Below, one piece after another: positions 9,127-20,358 of a DNA stretch of 64,000 bases. Where the stretch lies: positions 593,354 through 657,353 of the forward strand of contig NZ_JAFMSZ010000002.1 in assembly GCF_017916505.1 (NCBI RefSeq). The letters are read 5' to 3'. Numbering within the stretch: the first letter of the stretch is position 1; the number at the start of each line of letters is the position of its first letter. The translations under genes and the position numbers were made by a program. The notes beneath the pieces are model-generated. The model was not told the origin of the DNA and searched no databases. It saw nothing but the letters and a program-made list of their open reading frames with translations. Source of the stretch: Naasia sp. SYSU D00057 (GTDB lineage Bacteria > Actinomycetota > Actinomycetes > Actinomycetales > Microbacteriaceae).

Positions 9127-9872
9127 TCGTCCTCCTGCAGCTCGTCGAAGCCGTCGGGGGGAAGATCGGCCAGGTCGATGCTATCCGGGGTCGCACGCGA
9201 CAGCGCGTCCTCGACGGTGGAGCGGGCGAGCGGGCCCAGCACGCGGCCGGGCGCCTCGACGCCCACCCCGGCGAGGATCCGCGTCGCCTGGTCGATGACG
9301 GCGCTCGAGAAGGTGGACACCGTCTCGATCGCCTCGGCGTACGCGGCGCGGTCCTGCTCCGCGATGAGCACCGGCTCCCCGCCCATCTCGACCACGAGCG
9401 CCTGGCCGATCGGCTGCACGGGGGTCGGCGCGGTCACCGCGAACCAGGTCTCGGCGAGACGCGTGAGGTCGAGGCTCGTCCCCGTGAACGACATCGCGGG
9501 GTGGATGGCGAGCGGGATGGCGCCCGCCCGCGTCGCGGGGGCGAGCACGTCGGTGCCGTACCGCGCGGCCGTGTGCACGACGAGCTGGCCCGCCTGCCAC
9601 CCGCCGGTGGCGGCAAGCCCCTCGACGAGCTTGGGCAGCTCGTCGGCGGGGACGGCGAGGAGCACGAGCTCGCTGCGCTCGATCACCTGCGGCACGGGCA
9701 GGATCGGCACGGCCGGCAGCATCGCCTCCGCACGCTCCCGGCTGGCGGTGGAGATCGCGGATATGCCGGTCAGGGCATGTCCCGCTCCGGCGAGCGCGGC
9801 CCCGAGCACCGGCCCCACCCGGCCGGCACCGATGATGCCCACACCGAGGCGCCCGGACCGTCGCGTGCTCAC
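9123..9872 (-). CDS. Rossmann-fold NAD(P)-binding protein with DUF2520 domain
   Basis: The 249-residue protein starts with a dinucleotide-binding motif (GIIGAGRVGPVLG, about residues 11-23) and ends with a helical DUF2520 domain that begins near HPAMSFTG. The overall plan resembles small reductases such as ketopantoate or pyrroline-5-carboxylate reductase. The gene overlaps panC and the upstream PH-domain gene by 4 nt each, which fits a role in the pantothenate pathway, for example the ketopantoate reductase step. That role is inferred from context and is not demonstrated by catalytic residues I can identify. Confidence 0.8.
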   Translation of the reverse strand: MSTRRSGRLGVGIIGAGRVGPVLGAALAGAGHALTGISAISTASRERAEAMLPAVPILPVPQVIERSELVLLAVPADELPKLVEGLAATGGWQAGQLVVHTAARYGTDVLAPATRAGAIPLAIHPAMSFTGTSLDLTRLAETWFAVTAPTPVQPIGQALVVEMGGEPVLIAEQDRAAYAEAIETVSTFSSAVIDQATRILAGVGVEAPGRVLGPLARSTVEDALSRATPDSIDLADLPPDGFDELQEDE

Positions 9873-11434
9873 GGGGCGCTCCCGGACGCGTTCCAGCGGT
9901 GGGTCGTGTCGGCAGCGCCGGAGGTGACCGCGGCCACGGCGAGGTCGGCGAAGAGGGTGACCGCGACGTCCGCGTCCGCCACCTCGAGCCGCGGGGCGAT
10001 CGGCCCCGCGACGGTGTGCGCGTGCACCCCGGCGAGGCGCAGGCGGCGCCGCAGCGGTCCCTGCACGAGGGCGACGCTCTGCAGGCGCGCCTGCGGCACG
10101 AGGACGACCGTGCGCCACACGATCCCCGAGCGCAGCACGAGGGCCGAGCTGGTGAGGGTGAACCCGGTGCGCCGCCAGGAGAACGGGCGCAGCCAGCGCG
10201 CCCGGGGCGGCGCGTTCACGAACCCGTCGTCGCCGCCACGGCCGGTGAGGCTCGTGTCGAGCAGCCCCTCTTCGCCGTGGAGGTCGGGCAGCAGGAGCGC
10301 GAGCACGCGCGCGACGTCGTCCTGGGTGCCGACCGGCATCAGCCGGGTGGCGGCCACGTTGCCCGAGCTCGCGCTCGGCACGCCGGAGCTCGCGAGGTTC
10401 GTCGTGATGTGCCACCACCCGGCCGGGCGCCAGAGCAGCGGCTGCCGGATGGCGACGGAGTGGATGCGACCCGGCGGGATGGTCTGGCTGCTCGTCGAGA
10501 GCAGGCCGTAGCCGACGCGCACGCCGTTCGGAGTGCCGGCGATGCTGTAGCGCAGCGTGCGGGTGAAGCGGTTCACGATGACGCCGCCCATGCCGATGAG
10601 GGCGGGGAAGACGCCGAGGATCGCGTACCAGTTGCCGGAGATCGCCACCCAGGGGATCCCCACCGCGAGGACCAGCACGAAGATGACCGTCGTCTCGCTG
10701 AGCAGGAGCGAGCCGATGATCCGGCCCGGCGGGATGTGCACCACCGACTCGGCTGGGGCCTCCGACGGGTCCAGCTCGGGCGCGAGCAGCTCGTCGACCC
10801 GCTGCTCGAGCAGGCCGCTGCGCACGCGGGCGACCGCGGGAGCGCCGCCCCGCTTGGCGCCGGACGCGAGAGTGAGCACATCGCGGCGCAGCACGTCGGC
10901 CTGGGCCGACCCGAGGTAGGCGAGCCGCACGTTCGCGTCCTGCCCCGCGACCGAGATCTCGAGCCGGGCCGCGCCCACCAGCCGGGCCAGGAACGGCCGC
11001 TGCAGGTTGATGCCCTGGATCCGGTCGAGCCGGGCCTGCCGCTGCGTGCGGAAGAGGATGCCGGAGCGCACCTCGACGACCTCGTCGGTCACCCGGAACT
11101 GGTGGAAGCGCCAGGACAGGTAGAAGCCGACGATGCCGATGAGGACGAACGCGATGGCCCCGCCCAGGACGGGCAGGAGCAGGTTCCGGTCGATCAGCAG
11201 GTCGACCGGGTCCTCCTCCTGGAACCCGACCGCCAGCTCGACGAGTCGGTCGCGGAAATTGGCGACGAGCACGCCGAGGATCGCGAGGAATGCGACGCCG
11301 CCGCGGAGGAACGGGGTGGCCGGGTGCAGCCGGTGCCACTCGCCGTCGGCGAGGGCGTCGGCCGGGTCGGGCACGCCGTCCGGCGCAGCGACCGGGAGGG
11401 CGTCGTCGGGAGCGGCGGGGAGCGGCTCGGTCAC
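9869..11434 (-). CDS. Membrane protein with multiple bacterial PH domains (YdbT-like)
   Basis: This 521-residue membrane protein contains repeated bacterial PH (bPH2/YdbT) modules. Each pairs hydrophobic helices with a motif like VRSGILFRTQRQARLDRIQGI, and variants recur near residues 80, 305 and 430. It resembles Bacillus subtilis YdbT, which works with YdbS encoded beside it. The GTG start overlaps the stop of the shorter PH-domain gene upstream (GTGA), giving the usual YdbS-YdbT pair. Its biochemical role in the membrane is unknown. Confidence 0.85.
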   Translation of the reverse strand: MTEPLPAAPDDALPVAAPDGVPDPADALADGEWHRLHPATPFLRGGVAFLAILGVLVANFRDRLVELAVGFQEEDPVDLLIDRNLLLPVLGGAIAFVLIGIVGFYLSWRFHQFRVTDEVVEVRSGILFRTQRQARLDRIQGINLQRPFLARLVGAARLEISVAGQDANVRLAYLGSAQADVLRRDVLTLASGAKRGGAPAVARVRSGLLEQRVDELLAPELDPSEAPAESVVHIPPGRIIGSLLLSETTVIFVLVLAVGIPWVAISGNWYAILGVFPALIGMGGVIVNRFTRTLRYSIAGTPNGVRVGYGLLSTSSQTIPPGRIHSVAIRQPLLWRPAGWWHITTNLASSGVPSASSGNVAATRLMPVGTQDDVARVLALLLPDLHGEEGLLDTSLTGRGGDDGFVNAPPRARWLRPFSWRRTGFTLTSSALVLRSGIVWRTVVLVPQARLQSVALVQGPLRRRLRLAGVHAHTVAGPIAPRLEVADADVAVTLFADLAVAAVTSGAADTTHRWNASGSAP

Positions 11435-11913
11435 AGCCCCACCCGGCGGGTCTCGGCGAGCCCGACCAGCCGGTCGCGCAGTGCCTCCGCCTCCTGCTCC
11501 GGCAGGCCGGGGATGGTGACGTTGGTGGCGGCGGCGGCCGTGACGAACTTGAGCTCGGAGAGGCCGAGGGCGCGCGAGACCGGTCCCCTGTTGATGTCGA
11601 TGAGCTGCATGCGCCCGTAGGGGATCGCGACGAAGCGCTGGTAGAGCAGGCCGCGGCGGAACAGCAGGTCGTCGTCCCGCAGCTGGTAGCCGTAGGAGCG
11701 GACCCGGCCGGGGGCGATGGCGGCCGAGATCAGGCCGATGACCGCGGCCACGGCGAACGCGGCGGACAGGAAGCCGATGCCGAGCACGAACGCGGCGATG
11801 GCGACGATCGCGGCGATCACCGCCATGCTCGCGCTGCCCGCGAGCTCGACCCCGACCTGCTTCGGCGAGACGCGCCTCCAGTCGCCGGGAACCGGTTCGA
11901 GCCGCTCTGCCAT
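11431..11913 (-). CDS. Small membrane protein with bacterial PH domain (YdbS-like)
   Basis: The 160-residue protein has two adjacent transmembrane helices (about residues 25-67) followed by one bPH2 domain (YGYQLRDDDLLFRRGLLYQR, then IPYGRMQLIDI). It is the short partner of the YdbS/YdbT pair and overlaps the longer gene by 4 nt. A gap of 4 nt separates it from the DUF3180 gene upstream, so all belong to the same run of genes. Confidence 0.85.
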   Translation of the reverse strand: MAERLEPVPGDWRRVSPKQVGVELAGSASMAVIAAIVAIAAFVLGIGFLSAAFAVAAVIGLISAAIAPGRVRSYGYQLRDDDLLFRRGLLYQRFVAIPYGRMQLIDINRGPVSRALGLSELKFVTAAAATNVTIPGLPEQEAEALRDRLVGLAETRRVGL

Positions 11914-11917
11914 GGGC

Positions 11918-12397
11918 CTATTCTCCCTGCAGATCGAGCGCCGCCGTGCGCTCCGCGTCGTCCTCGGGCGGGATGCGGCACCAGTGCTCGACGAGCAGGC
12001 CGCAGACGACGAGGACGATGGCCGCCACGAGGGTGACGAGGGTGGCGACGAGCGAGGCCGGCGGGGGCAGCACCGGGCGGCTCAGCAGGTAGAGGGCGAT
12101 GCCAAGGGCGGCCCCGCCGAGCAGAGCGCCCACGAGCGTCGACGCCTTCGCGAGCAGCAGGACGCGCAGCGCGCGGAACGGGTCGATGCGGCGCTTGGAC
12201 GTGCCGCGCACGGCCTGACGGATGGGCCAGCCCGCGAGCACGACGATGAGCCCGATCGCGAGGAGCGTGACCGGAAGCGAATACGGCGGCACGATGGCCG
12301 CCCGCCCGCCGGCGGCGAGCCCGACCTGGAGCAGCCAGCCGACGACGGCGCCCGCGATCGCCAGCCCTGCGGGCAGCGCGATGCCGGTGCGCCTCAC
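11918..12397 (-). CDS. DUF3180 membrane protein
   Basis: The protein has 159 residues and four predicted transmembrane helices (about residues 5-25, 38-57, 80-103 and 115-140) and matches the actinobacterial DUF3180 type. In Actinobacteria this family is typically encoded directly after folK, as here. The GTG start at 12397 overlaps the folBK stop (GTGA). Reading further upstream gives only arginine-rich sequence antisense to a real gene, so that extension was rejected. Function unknown. Confidence 0.8.
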   Translation of the reverse strand: MRRTGIALPAGLAIAGAVVGWLLQVGLAAGGRAAIVPPYSLPVTLLAIGLIVVLAGWPIRQAVRGTSKRRIDPFRALRVLLLAKASTLVGALLGGAALGIALYLLSRPVLPPPASLVATLVTLVAAIVLVVCGLLVEHWCRIPPEDDAERTAALDLQGE

Positions 12398-13230
12398 GCG
12401 GATCCCTCCCGGGCGGCGAGCAGCGCGTCCACGCGGCCGGCTCCGGGCAGCACCGCGTCGGGGTCGGCCTGGAGCCACGGCCGCAGCACGAAGTCGCGCT
12501 CGGCGGCGCGGGGGTGCGGCAGCTGCAGGTCCGGGGTGTCGATGCGCCGGTCCCCGTACGCGATGAGGTCGAGGTCGAGCGTCCGGTCACCCCAGCGCTC
12601 CGCCCGCACCCGTCCGTGGGCGCGCTCGATGGCGAGCAGGGCCTCGAGCAGCGGCTCGGGCCCGAGGTCGCTCCGTCCGAGGACGACCTGGTTGAGGTAG
12701 CCGGGCTTGTCCGGGTCCTCGCCCTCGAGTGTCAGCGCGACCGTCTCGAGGACGGGCGACTCGGCGGTCACGGTCAGGCCCGGCAGCGCGCGAAGGGCGC
12801 GGACGGCGGACGCGAGGGTCGCGGCGCGGTCGCCGAGGTTGCTGCCGAGCGCGAGGACCACCGGCTCGGGGGCCGTCCGCTCGATCGTCACGCTCACGTC
12901 CCCGAACGCTACCGTGATGGGCGCCTGCGGCTTGTGAACCGTGACCCGCACTTCGCGAACCCGGTCGTGCCGCAGCACCGCGTCGGCGATGCGCGCAGCG
13001 AGGGTCTCGATGAGATCCACCGGCTCTCCACCGACGACCGCGGCGATCTCCTCCGCGAGCTCTCCGTAGTGCACGGTGTCGGCCACGTCGTCCGACGCGG
13101 CCGCGGAGCGGAGGTCGACGGCGAGGTCGAGATCGATCAGGAAGTCCTGCCCCTGCTCGCGCTCGAACGGGAGAACGCCGTGGCGTCCGAACACCCGCAG
13201 CCCGCGCAGGCTGATGCGGTCGCCGGTCAC
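12394..13230 (-). CDS. folBK: Fused dihydroneopterin aldolase and HPPK (FolB-FolK)
   Basis: A single 278-residue chain carries two consecutive folate enzymes. Residues 1 to about 118 are dihydroneopterin aldolase (RISLRGLRVFGRHGVLPFER... VTVHKPQAPI). Residues about 122-278 are 6-hydroxymethyl-7,8-dihydropterin pyrophosphokinase (LALGSNLGDR, ERWGDRTLDLDLIAY, LPHPRAAERDFVL). The fusion covers two successive steps before dihydropteroate synthase, whose gene lies directly upstream with a 4-nt overlap. No stop or frameshift separates the domains. Confidence 0.93.
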   Translation of the reverse strand: MTGDRISLRGLRVFGRHGVLPFEREQGQDFLIDLDLAVDLRSAAASDDVADTVHYGELAEEIAAVVGGEPVDLIETLAARIADAVLRHDRVREVRVTVHKPQAPITVAFGDVSVTIERTAPEPVVLALGSNLGDRAATLASAVRALRALPGLTVTAESPVLETVALTLEGEDPDKPGYLNQVVLGRSDLGPEPLLEALLAIERAHGRVRAERWGDRTLDLDLIAYGDRRIDTPDLQLPHPRAAERDFVLRPWLQADPDAVLPGAGRVDALLAAREGSA

Positions 13231-14039
13231 GCGGACGCCTCCCGCCAGGCTTCGACGACCTCGAGCGCGGTCACGGTGGCCGCGACGTCGTGCACGCGGA
13301 GCGCGGCGACGCCGTCGAGGGCGAGCAGCGCACTCACGACCGCCGTGGGCAGGTCGCGGGCCTCGGCGTCCGAGCCGGCCAGCGACGGAAGCGCGCCGAG
13401 GAAGCGCTTGCGGGAGACGCCGACGTAGAGCGGCAGCCCGAGCTCGCGGAGCACCCGCAGGTTCGCGAGGACTCGCCAGTTGTGGCCGCCGTCCTTCGCG
13501 AAGCCGACGCCGGGGTCGAGGAGCAGCCGCTCCCGCCGAACGCCCTCCGCGGTGAGGCTCGCGACCCGGTCGGCGAGCTCGTCCCGCACCTCCGCGACCA
13601 CGTCGCCGTAGACGGCGCGGGACGCCATGTCGGCGCTGTGCCCGCGCCAGTGCATGAGCACGAACGGCACATCCGCCTCCGCGACGACGGAGGCCATGCC
13701 CGGGTCGGCGAGGCCGCCGGACACGTCGTTCACCATGCCCGCTCCGGCATGCACGGCGGCTTGCGCGGTAGCGGCGCTCATCGTGTCGATGCTGACGCGG
13801 ATCCCGCGCTCCGCGAGGGCGGCCACAACGGGCACGACCCGACGCTGCTCCTCGTCGGGCGGCACCCGATCCGCACCGGGCCGCGTCGACTCGCCGCCGA
13901 CGTCGATCCAGTCGGCGCCCTGCTCGACCAGGCGGAGCGCGTGCGCGACGGCGGCGTCCGGCTCACGGAACAGCCCGCCGTCGCTGAACGAGTCGGGCGT
14001 GACGTTGATGATGCCGACGAGGAGGGGCCGGTCAGCCAT
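13227..14039 (-). CDS. folP: Dihydropteroate synthase
   Basis: This 270-residue enzyme condenses the pterin pyrophosphate with p-aminobenzoate and is the sulfonamide target. It carries INVTPDSFSDGG near the N-terminus, DVGGESTRPGA, VNDVSGG and LLLDPGVGFAKD, all family hallmarks. Length is typical. It overlaps folE by 8 nt and folBK by 4 nt in one folate operon. Confidence 0.95.
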   Translation of the reverse strand: MADRPLLVGIINVTPDSFSDGGLFREPDAAVAHALRLVEQGADWIDVGGESTRPGADRVPPDEEQRRVVPVVAALAERGIRVSIDTMSAATAQAAVHAGAGMVNDVSGGLADPGMASVVAEADVPFVLMHWRGHSADMASRAVYGDVVAEVRDELADRVASLTAEGVRRERLLLDPGVGFAKDGGHNWRVLANLRVLRELGLPLYVGVSRKRFLGALPSLAGSDAEARDLPTAVVSALLALDGVAALRVHDVAATVTALEVVEAWREASA

Positions 14040-14612
14040 CCGACCTCCCAGCCGAGACGAGGGCGAGTGCCTCCTGGCGGCGCACCGGGTCGGTGAACGC
14101 GCCGCGAGCCGCCACGGTGACGGCGGTCGCCCCGGCGGTGCGCGAGCCGCGCGCCCAGAGGCAGGAGTGGGCGGCGGAGAGGACGACGAGCACGCCGCGC
14201 GCGCCGAGGCCCTCCTCCACCGCGGTGGCGAGCTGCTCGGTCAGCCGCTCCTGCACCTGCAGCCGGGAGGCGACGGCGTCGACGGCGCGGGCGATGCGGC
14301 CGAGGCCGGCGACGCGATCCCCGGGCAGGTAGGCGACGCTCGCGCTGCCGGCGAAGGGCAACAGGTGGTGCTCGCAGACGGAGCGGAACGGGATGTCGCG
14401 GAGCGCGACCGTCTCCGTGGGCGCGACGTCGAGCACGACGGCGCCGTCGGCGAGGATCGCCGACGGGTCCACGCCGGTCCCCGCCAGCATCTCCGAGAAC
14501 GACTCGGCGACGCGGGCGGGGGTCTCGGCGAGCTCGGGCCGCGACGGGTCCTCGCCCAGGGCGAGGAGGAGGCTCTCGACGGCGGCCCGCGCGCGGGCCT
14601 CGTCGAACGGCA

Positions 14613-14613
<1 letters not shown>
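14032..14613 (-). CDS. folE: GTP cyclohydrolase I
   Basis: The 193-residue enzyme starts folate synthesis by converting GTP to dihydroneopterin triphosphate. The zinc-site motif CEHHLLPF and the stretch GLGRIARAVDAVASRLQVQERLTEQLA are clear. The GTG at 14613 shares one base with the ftsH stop codon (TAGTG), which explains the start choice; an upstream reading would only add arginine-rich sequence antisense-like to ftsH. With ftsH upstream and folP downstream it forms the well-known actinobacterial ftsH-fol cluster. Confidence 0.95.
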
Positions 14614-16622
<2,009 letters not shown>

Positions 16623-16707
16623 GATGCGTAAAGGGTACAGGCCGGTTTCTGGGCTTCATCCGGTTGTTTTCCGTAGGCGAACCATGAAAGCCGGCCGCCT
16701 ACCGCCC

Positions 16708-17271
16708 CTATTCGGAGGGCGTCGAGTAGACGTGCGGTGCGAGCACGCCGACGCCGCGCAGATTGCGGTAGCGCTCCGCGTAGTCGAGGCCGTAGCCGAC
16801 GACGAAGTCGTTGGGGATGTCGAAGCCCACGTAGCGGGGGTCGACGCGCATCTTCATGGCCTCCGGCTTGCGCAGCAGCGCGCACACCTCGACGCGTGCT
16901 GCGCCGCGCGAGCGGAGGTTCTCGAGCAGCCAGGACAGGGTCAGCCCGGAGTCGATGATGTCCTCGACGATGAGCACCTGCCGGCCCTGCAGGTCGCTGT
17001 CGAGGTCCTTCAGGATCCGGACGACACCCGACGACTTGGTGCCGGCTCCGTAGGAGCTGACGGCCATCCAGTCCATCTCGACCGGCAGCTTCAGCTCGCG
17101 GGCGAGGTCGGCCATCACCATGACGGCGCCCTTCAGCACGCCCACGAGCAGCAGGTCCTGACCGGCGTAGTCCCGCTCGATCTCCCGGCACATCTCCGCG
17201 ATGCGGTCGCCTATCTGCTCCTCGGTGAGGAGCAGCGAGACCAGGTCGTTCTCGACGTCGGCGGGGATCAT
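16708..17271 (-). CDS. hpt: Hypoxanthine phosphoribosyltransferase
   Basis: The 187-residue purine salvage enzyme transfers PRPP to hypoxanthine or guanine. It has the PRPP-binding motif [26 protein letters not shown] near the N-terminus and the C-terminal [17 protein letters not shown]. Length fits the family. The start overlaps the tilS stop by 4 nt; tilS-hpt-ftsH is a conserved bacterial gene order. Confidence 0.96.
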   Translation of the reverse strand: MIPADVENDLVSLLLTEEQIGDRIAEMCREIERDYAGQDLLLVGVLKGAVMVMADLARELKLPVEMDWMAVSSYGAGTKSSGVVRILKDLDSDLQGRQVLIVEDIIDSGLTLSWLLENLRSRGAARVEVCALLRKPEAMKMRVDPRYVGFDIPNDFVVGYGLDYAERYRNLRGVGVLAPHVYSTPSE

Positions 17272-18287
17272 CGGTCGGGCTTCCTCCTCGTTTCCGGGTC
17301 GGCGGCGGCGAAGTGGATCCGTCCCTCCCGACGCTCAACTGTAATCCCGGGCAGATCGACGATCCCCTGGCCGTGCCAGTCGGTGACGAGGCGCGCGACC
17401 GCGAGCGTTTGCGCGCGGGACGGCGTGACGGCGAACTCGCCCTCGACGGCGAGGCGGATCACCCGCTGCCGCAGGGCGGCCGGGTTCGACGCGAGCGCGG
17501 CGACCGGCAGGGCGATGCCCGCCTCCGAGTGCTCCGCGATCTCCTCGACCCACTCCTCCGCGAGCGCGTCGAGCGCGGCGGCGTCCTCCCGCAGCTGGTT
17601 CGCGGTGCGGGCGAGGGCATCCGCCACGCCGGGGCCGAGCTCCCGCTCGAGCACGGGCAGCACGCGGCGGCGCACCCGGACGCGCGCGTACCGCTCGTCC
17701 TCGTTGTGCGGGTCCTGCCACGGGTCGAGGCCGAGGTCGGCGCAGCTCGCGACTGTCGCGGCCCGCGGGAGCTCGAGGAGCGGCCGCAGCCACGGTGGGC
17801 TGTCGGGACGCATGCCGGCGAGGGAATCCGGTCCGCTGCCCCGGGCGAGGCCGAGGAGCACCGTCTCCGCCTGATCATCGCGGGTGTGCCCGAGCAGCAC
17901 GCGGACGGCGCCCGTCCTTCCCACGGCGTCGCGGAGGGCGGCGTAGCGCGCGGCGCGGGCTGCGGCCTCGGGCCCTCCGTCCGCGCCGACGGTGACCCGC
18001 ACGACCTCGACGGGGTCGAGTCCCAGCGCCGCCGCGGCGCTTCGGGCGCGCTCGGCCATCTCGGCGGAGCCCTCCTGGAGCCCGTGGTCGACGATGACCG
18101 CACCGGCGCGGAAACCCGCGCGCGGCGCCTCGAAGGCGGTGGCCGCGGCGAGGGCGAGCGAGTCGGCGCCCCCGCTGAGGGCGACGAGCACGAGGCGGTC
18201 CTCCCCGGCGCCGAGCGGCGCGAGCGCGATGCGCACCGCCCGCCGGACGTCGGCGATCGCCGGGGTCAGACGGGGCCGGGAGGGCAT
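17268..18287 (-). CDS. tilS: tRNA(Ile)-lysidine synthetase
   Basis: The 339-residue N-type ATP pyrophosphatase modifies the wobble cytidine of tRNA-Ile(CAU) to lysidine. The PP-loop is [11 protein letters not shown] near residue 38, and [14 protein letters not shown] and [15 protein letters not shown] follow, all diagnostic. A C-terminal domain from about residue 220 completes it. Just upstream of the ATG, TAACGT (reverse strand, 18294-18299) lies 6 nt from the start, which suggests a leaderless transcript and the promoter of the long leftward string. Confidence 0.94.
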   Translation of the reverse strand: MPSRPRLTPAIADVRRAVRIALAPLGAGEDRLVLVALSGGADSLALAAATAFEAPRAGFRAGAVIVDHGLQEGSAEMAERARSAAAALGLDPVEVVRVTVGADGGPEAAARAARYAALRDAVGRTGAVRVLLGHTRDDQAETVLLGLARGSGPDSLAGMRPDSPPWLRPLLELPRAATVASCADLGLDPWQDPHNEDERYARVRVRRRVLPVLERELGPGVADALARTANQLREDAAALDALAEEWVEEIAEHSEAGIALPVAALASNPAALRQRVIRLAVEGEFAVTPSRAQTLAVARLVTDWHGQGIVDLPGITVERREGRIHFAAADPETRRKPDR

Positions 18288-18357
18288 CCACTAACGTTAT
18301 TGCGTTCCGCGGGAGACGCTTTCGCCCCGCCCACTGACCCTCAGGAGAACGCCGCCC

Positions 18358-18864
18358 ATGGCCGAGTACGACGTCGTCATCGAGATCCCCAAGGGGAGCC
18401 GCAACAAGTACGAGGTCGATCACGAGACGGGCCGGGTGTACCTCGACCGCGTCCTGTTCACGAGCTTCGTCTACCCGGTCGACTACGGCTTCTTCGAGGG
18501 CACCCTCGGCGGCGACGGCGACCCCCTGGACGCCCTCGTGCTGCTCGAGTACCCCGTCTTCCCCGGTGTCGGCGTCAAGGTGCGTCCCGTCGGCGTGCTC
18601 CGGATGAGCGACGAGGCCGGCATGGACGAGAAGATCCTCGCGGTCCCCTACAAGGACCCGCGCTGGAGCCACATCCAGGACCTCGCCGACGTGCCGGAGC
18701 AGACCCGCAACGAGCTCGAGCACTTCTTCGCCCGCTACAAGGACCTCGAGCCCGGCAAGTGGGTCAAGGTCGAGGGCTGGGACGGCCGCGAGGCCGCCGA
18801 GCAGCTCGTCGTCGAGGCGGTCGAGCGCCTCAAGGAGACCGGCGGGCACGTCCCCGGCAACTGA
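18358..18864 (+). CDS. ppa: Inorganic pyrophosphatase
   Basis: This soluble family I pyrophosphatase of 168 residues hydrolyses PPi. It has [17 protein letters not shown] near the N-terminus, the metal-binding signature [11 protein letters not shown] and [12 protein letters not shown]. It is divergent from tilS with 70 bp between them. ATG at 18358 follows AGGAGAACGCC, a good ribosome binding site. Confidence 0.96.
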   Translation: MAEYDVVIEIPKGSRNKYEVDHETGRVYLDRVLFTSFVYPVDYGFFEGTLGGDGDPLDALVLLEYPVFPGVGVKVRPVGVLRMSDEAGMDEKILAVPYKDPRWSHIQDLADVPEQTRNELEHFFARYKDLEPGKWVKVEGWDGREAAEQLVVEAVERLKETGGHVPGN

Positions 18865-18892
18865 TCCTCGGGGCGAGAGCCCCGCGCCTCTC

Positions 18893-18950
18893 CGCAACCG
18901 GAGGTGCTATCCGCAACGCTGTGCCGTTGCGAACAGTGCTTCCGGTTGCG
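18893..18950. repeat. 58-bp CGCAACCG quasi-palindromic repeat, copy 1
   Basis: The element begins with CGCAACCG and ends with CGGTTGCG, and a second CGCAAC...GTTGCG pair sits in the centre, so it can fold as nested hairpins. Two other copies of exactly the same length occur at 31809 and 59449. This copy lies between convergent genes (ppa and the NlpC/P60 gene) and may also act as a bidirectional terminator. Confidence 0.75.
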
Positions 18951-18981
18951 TCGTTCCGGGTCCGATCCTGCGCGGGTCGCG

Positions 18982-20358
18982 TCAGGCGGTGGGGCGAGCG
19001 ACCCAGCCGACGAGGCTGCCGTCGTCCCAGATGCTGCGCTCCCGGACGTTCTTGCCCGCAGACGGGGCCTCGATCATCATGCCGCCGCCGGTGTAGATGG
19101 CGACGTGGTACATGTCGTATCCGGACGTCCAGAACAGCAGGTCGCCGGGCTGCTTCTGCGAGAAGGGCACCAGCTGGCCGCGCGCCTTCGCGGTGTTGTA
19201 CTGGTTCGTCGCCGAATGCGTGCCGATGCTGACCCCGGCCGCGCGATAGGCCATCAGGGTGAGGCCCGAGCAGTCCCAGCGGTCGGGGCCCGCCCCGTTC
19301 AGCTGGTAGGGCTCGCCGATCTGCGACCGGGCGTAGGAGATGGCGGTGGCGACGGCGCTCGGCGACGGGTTTCCGACGGGAGCCGGTGCGGGCGGAGCCG
19401 GAGCCGGAGCAGGTGCGGGCGCCGCGGGCGCGGGGGCAGCAGGAGCAGACGCCGCCGGAGCGGGTGCGGCCGGCGCGGGCGCTGTGCCGCCGCCGCTCGT
19501 GCCGCCGCCGGTGTTCGACCCGCCGTTCGTGCCGCCGGATCCGCCACCCCTGGGCGCGCTCGGCGCCGGCGCGGACGCGGACACCTGGCTCTGCCGCTCC
19601 TCGGCGAGGCTGCGCCGGTAGGCGGCCTCCGCCTCGGCGGTCGTGTCCTTGAGGGTCGCGAGCTGGGCGAGCAGCTCGCCCTGCCGGGCCTCCTGCTCGG
19701 CGAGGGCCGCCTGAGCCCCACTTGCGGCGCTGTTCGCCGCGGTGAGCGCCTTCTCGGCGTCCGTCGCGACCCGCTGCAGCTCGGCCTTCGCGCTCTCGGC
19801 CTGCTCGCGCAGGGACGTGGCGAGGTTCCGGTCGGCGAGGGCGGCCGCGTAGATGGTCGCCGACTGCTCGGACAGCTTGCCCATGGCGCTCAGCTGGTAG
19901 AGCAGGCCGTCCGAGTCGCCGTCGAGCGAGAGGGTGAGCCCCAGGTCGGCGCCGACGGAGCGCGACAGGTGCGCCGCGAGCAGGCCTGCCCGCATCTTGG
20001 AGACCTTCGCGCGCTCCTCGGCATCGGCGGCGCTCCCGGCCAGCTCCTCGGCGCGCGTCGTGGCGACGGAGAGGGCGTCCTGGGCGATGCGGTACTGCTC
20101 GTCCGCGATGGCCTGCTGCCGGGACGCGTCGGCGGCGGCCGTCTCGAGCCCCGTGAGGAGCGCGTCGAGGGCGTCGATCTCGGCCTGCTTGGTGGCCTCG
20201 TTCCCCTTCGCGTCCTGGATCTCATCCCAGGTCGGGTAGTCGGGGCTCGCCTGCGCCGACACGGCACCGACGGATGCGGTGACCGCGCCGATCGCGACCG
20301 CCGACAGGGCGACCTCGGGCCGGAGACGCCGGCGCCGCAGGAAGCGGCGCTCAGCCAA
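18982..20358 (-). CDS. Secreted NlpC/P60 peptidoglycan hydrolase with N-terminal coiled coil
   Basis: The 458-residue exported protein has an arginine-rich signal peptide (cleavage near AQAS, about residue 38). A long coiled coil runs from about residue 45 to 235, then a low-complexity Pro/Ala/Gly linker from about 240 to 335. A C-terminal NlpC/P60 endopeptidase domain follows, with the catalytic cysteine in WDCSGLTLMAYRAAG and the histidine in YHVAIYTGGG. The plan matches RipA/RipB-like hydrolases that cut peptidoglycan stem peptides during cell separation, with the coiled coil probably controlling activity. It overlaps the end of the M23 gene by 8 nt, so the two are probably co-transcribed. 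Confidence 0.9.
   Translation of the reverse strand: MAERRFLRRRRLRPEVALSAVAIGAVTASVGAVSAQASPDYPTWDEIQDAKGNEATKQAEIDALDALLTGLETAAADASRQQAIADEQYRIAQDALSVATTRAEELAGSAADAEERAKVSKMRAGLLAAHLSRSVGADLGLTLSLDGDSDGLLYQLSAMGKLSEQSATIYAAALADRNLATSLREQAESAKAELQRVATDAEKALTAANSAASGAQAALAEQEARQGELLAQLATLKDTTAEAEAAYRRSLAEERQSQVSASAPAPSAPRGGGSGGTNGGSNTGGGTSGGGTAPAPAAPAPAASAPAAPAPAAPAPAPAPAPPAPAPVGNPSPSAVATAISYARSQIGEPYQLNGAGPDRWDCSGLTLMAYRAAGVSIGTHSATNQYNTAKARGQLVPFSQKQPGDLLFWTSGYDMYHVAIYTGGGMMIEAPSAGKNVRERSIWDDGSLVGWVARPTA

Noticed and set aside
9123..11339. A 738-codon frame on the - strand upstream of the DUF2520 gene
   Set aside because: The first 490 codons are a shadow of the PH-domain gene; the protein starts at GTG 9872, overlapping that gene's stop.
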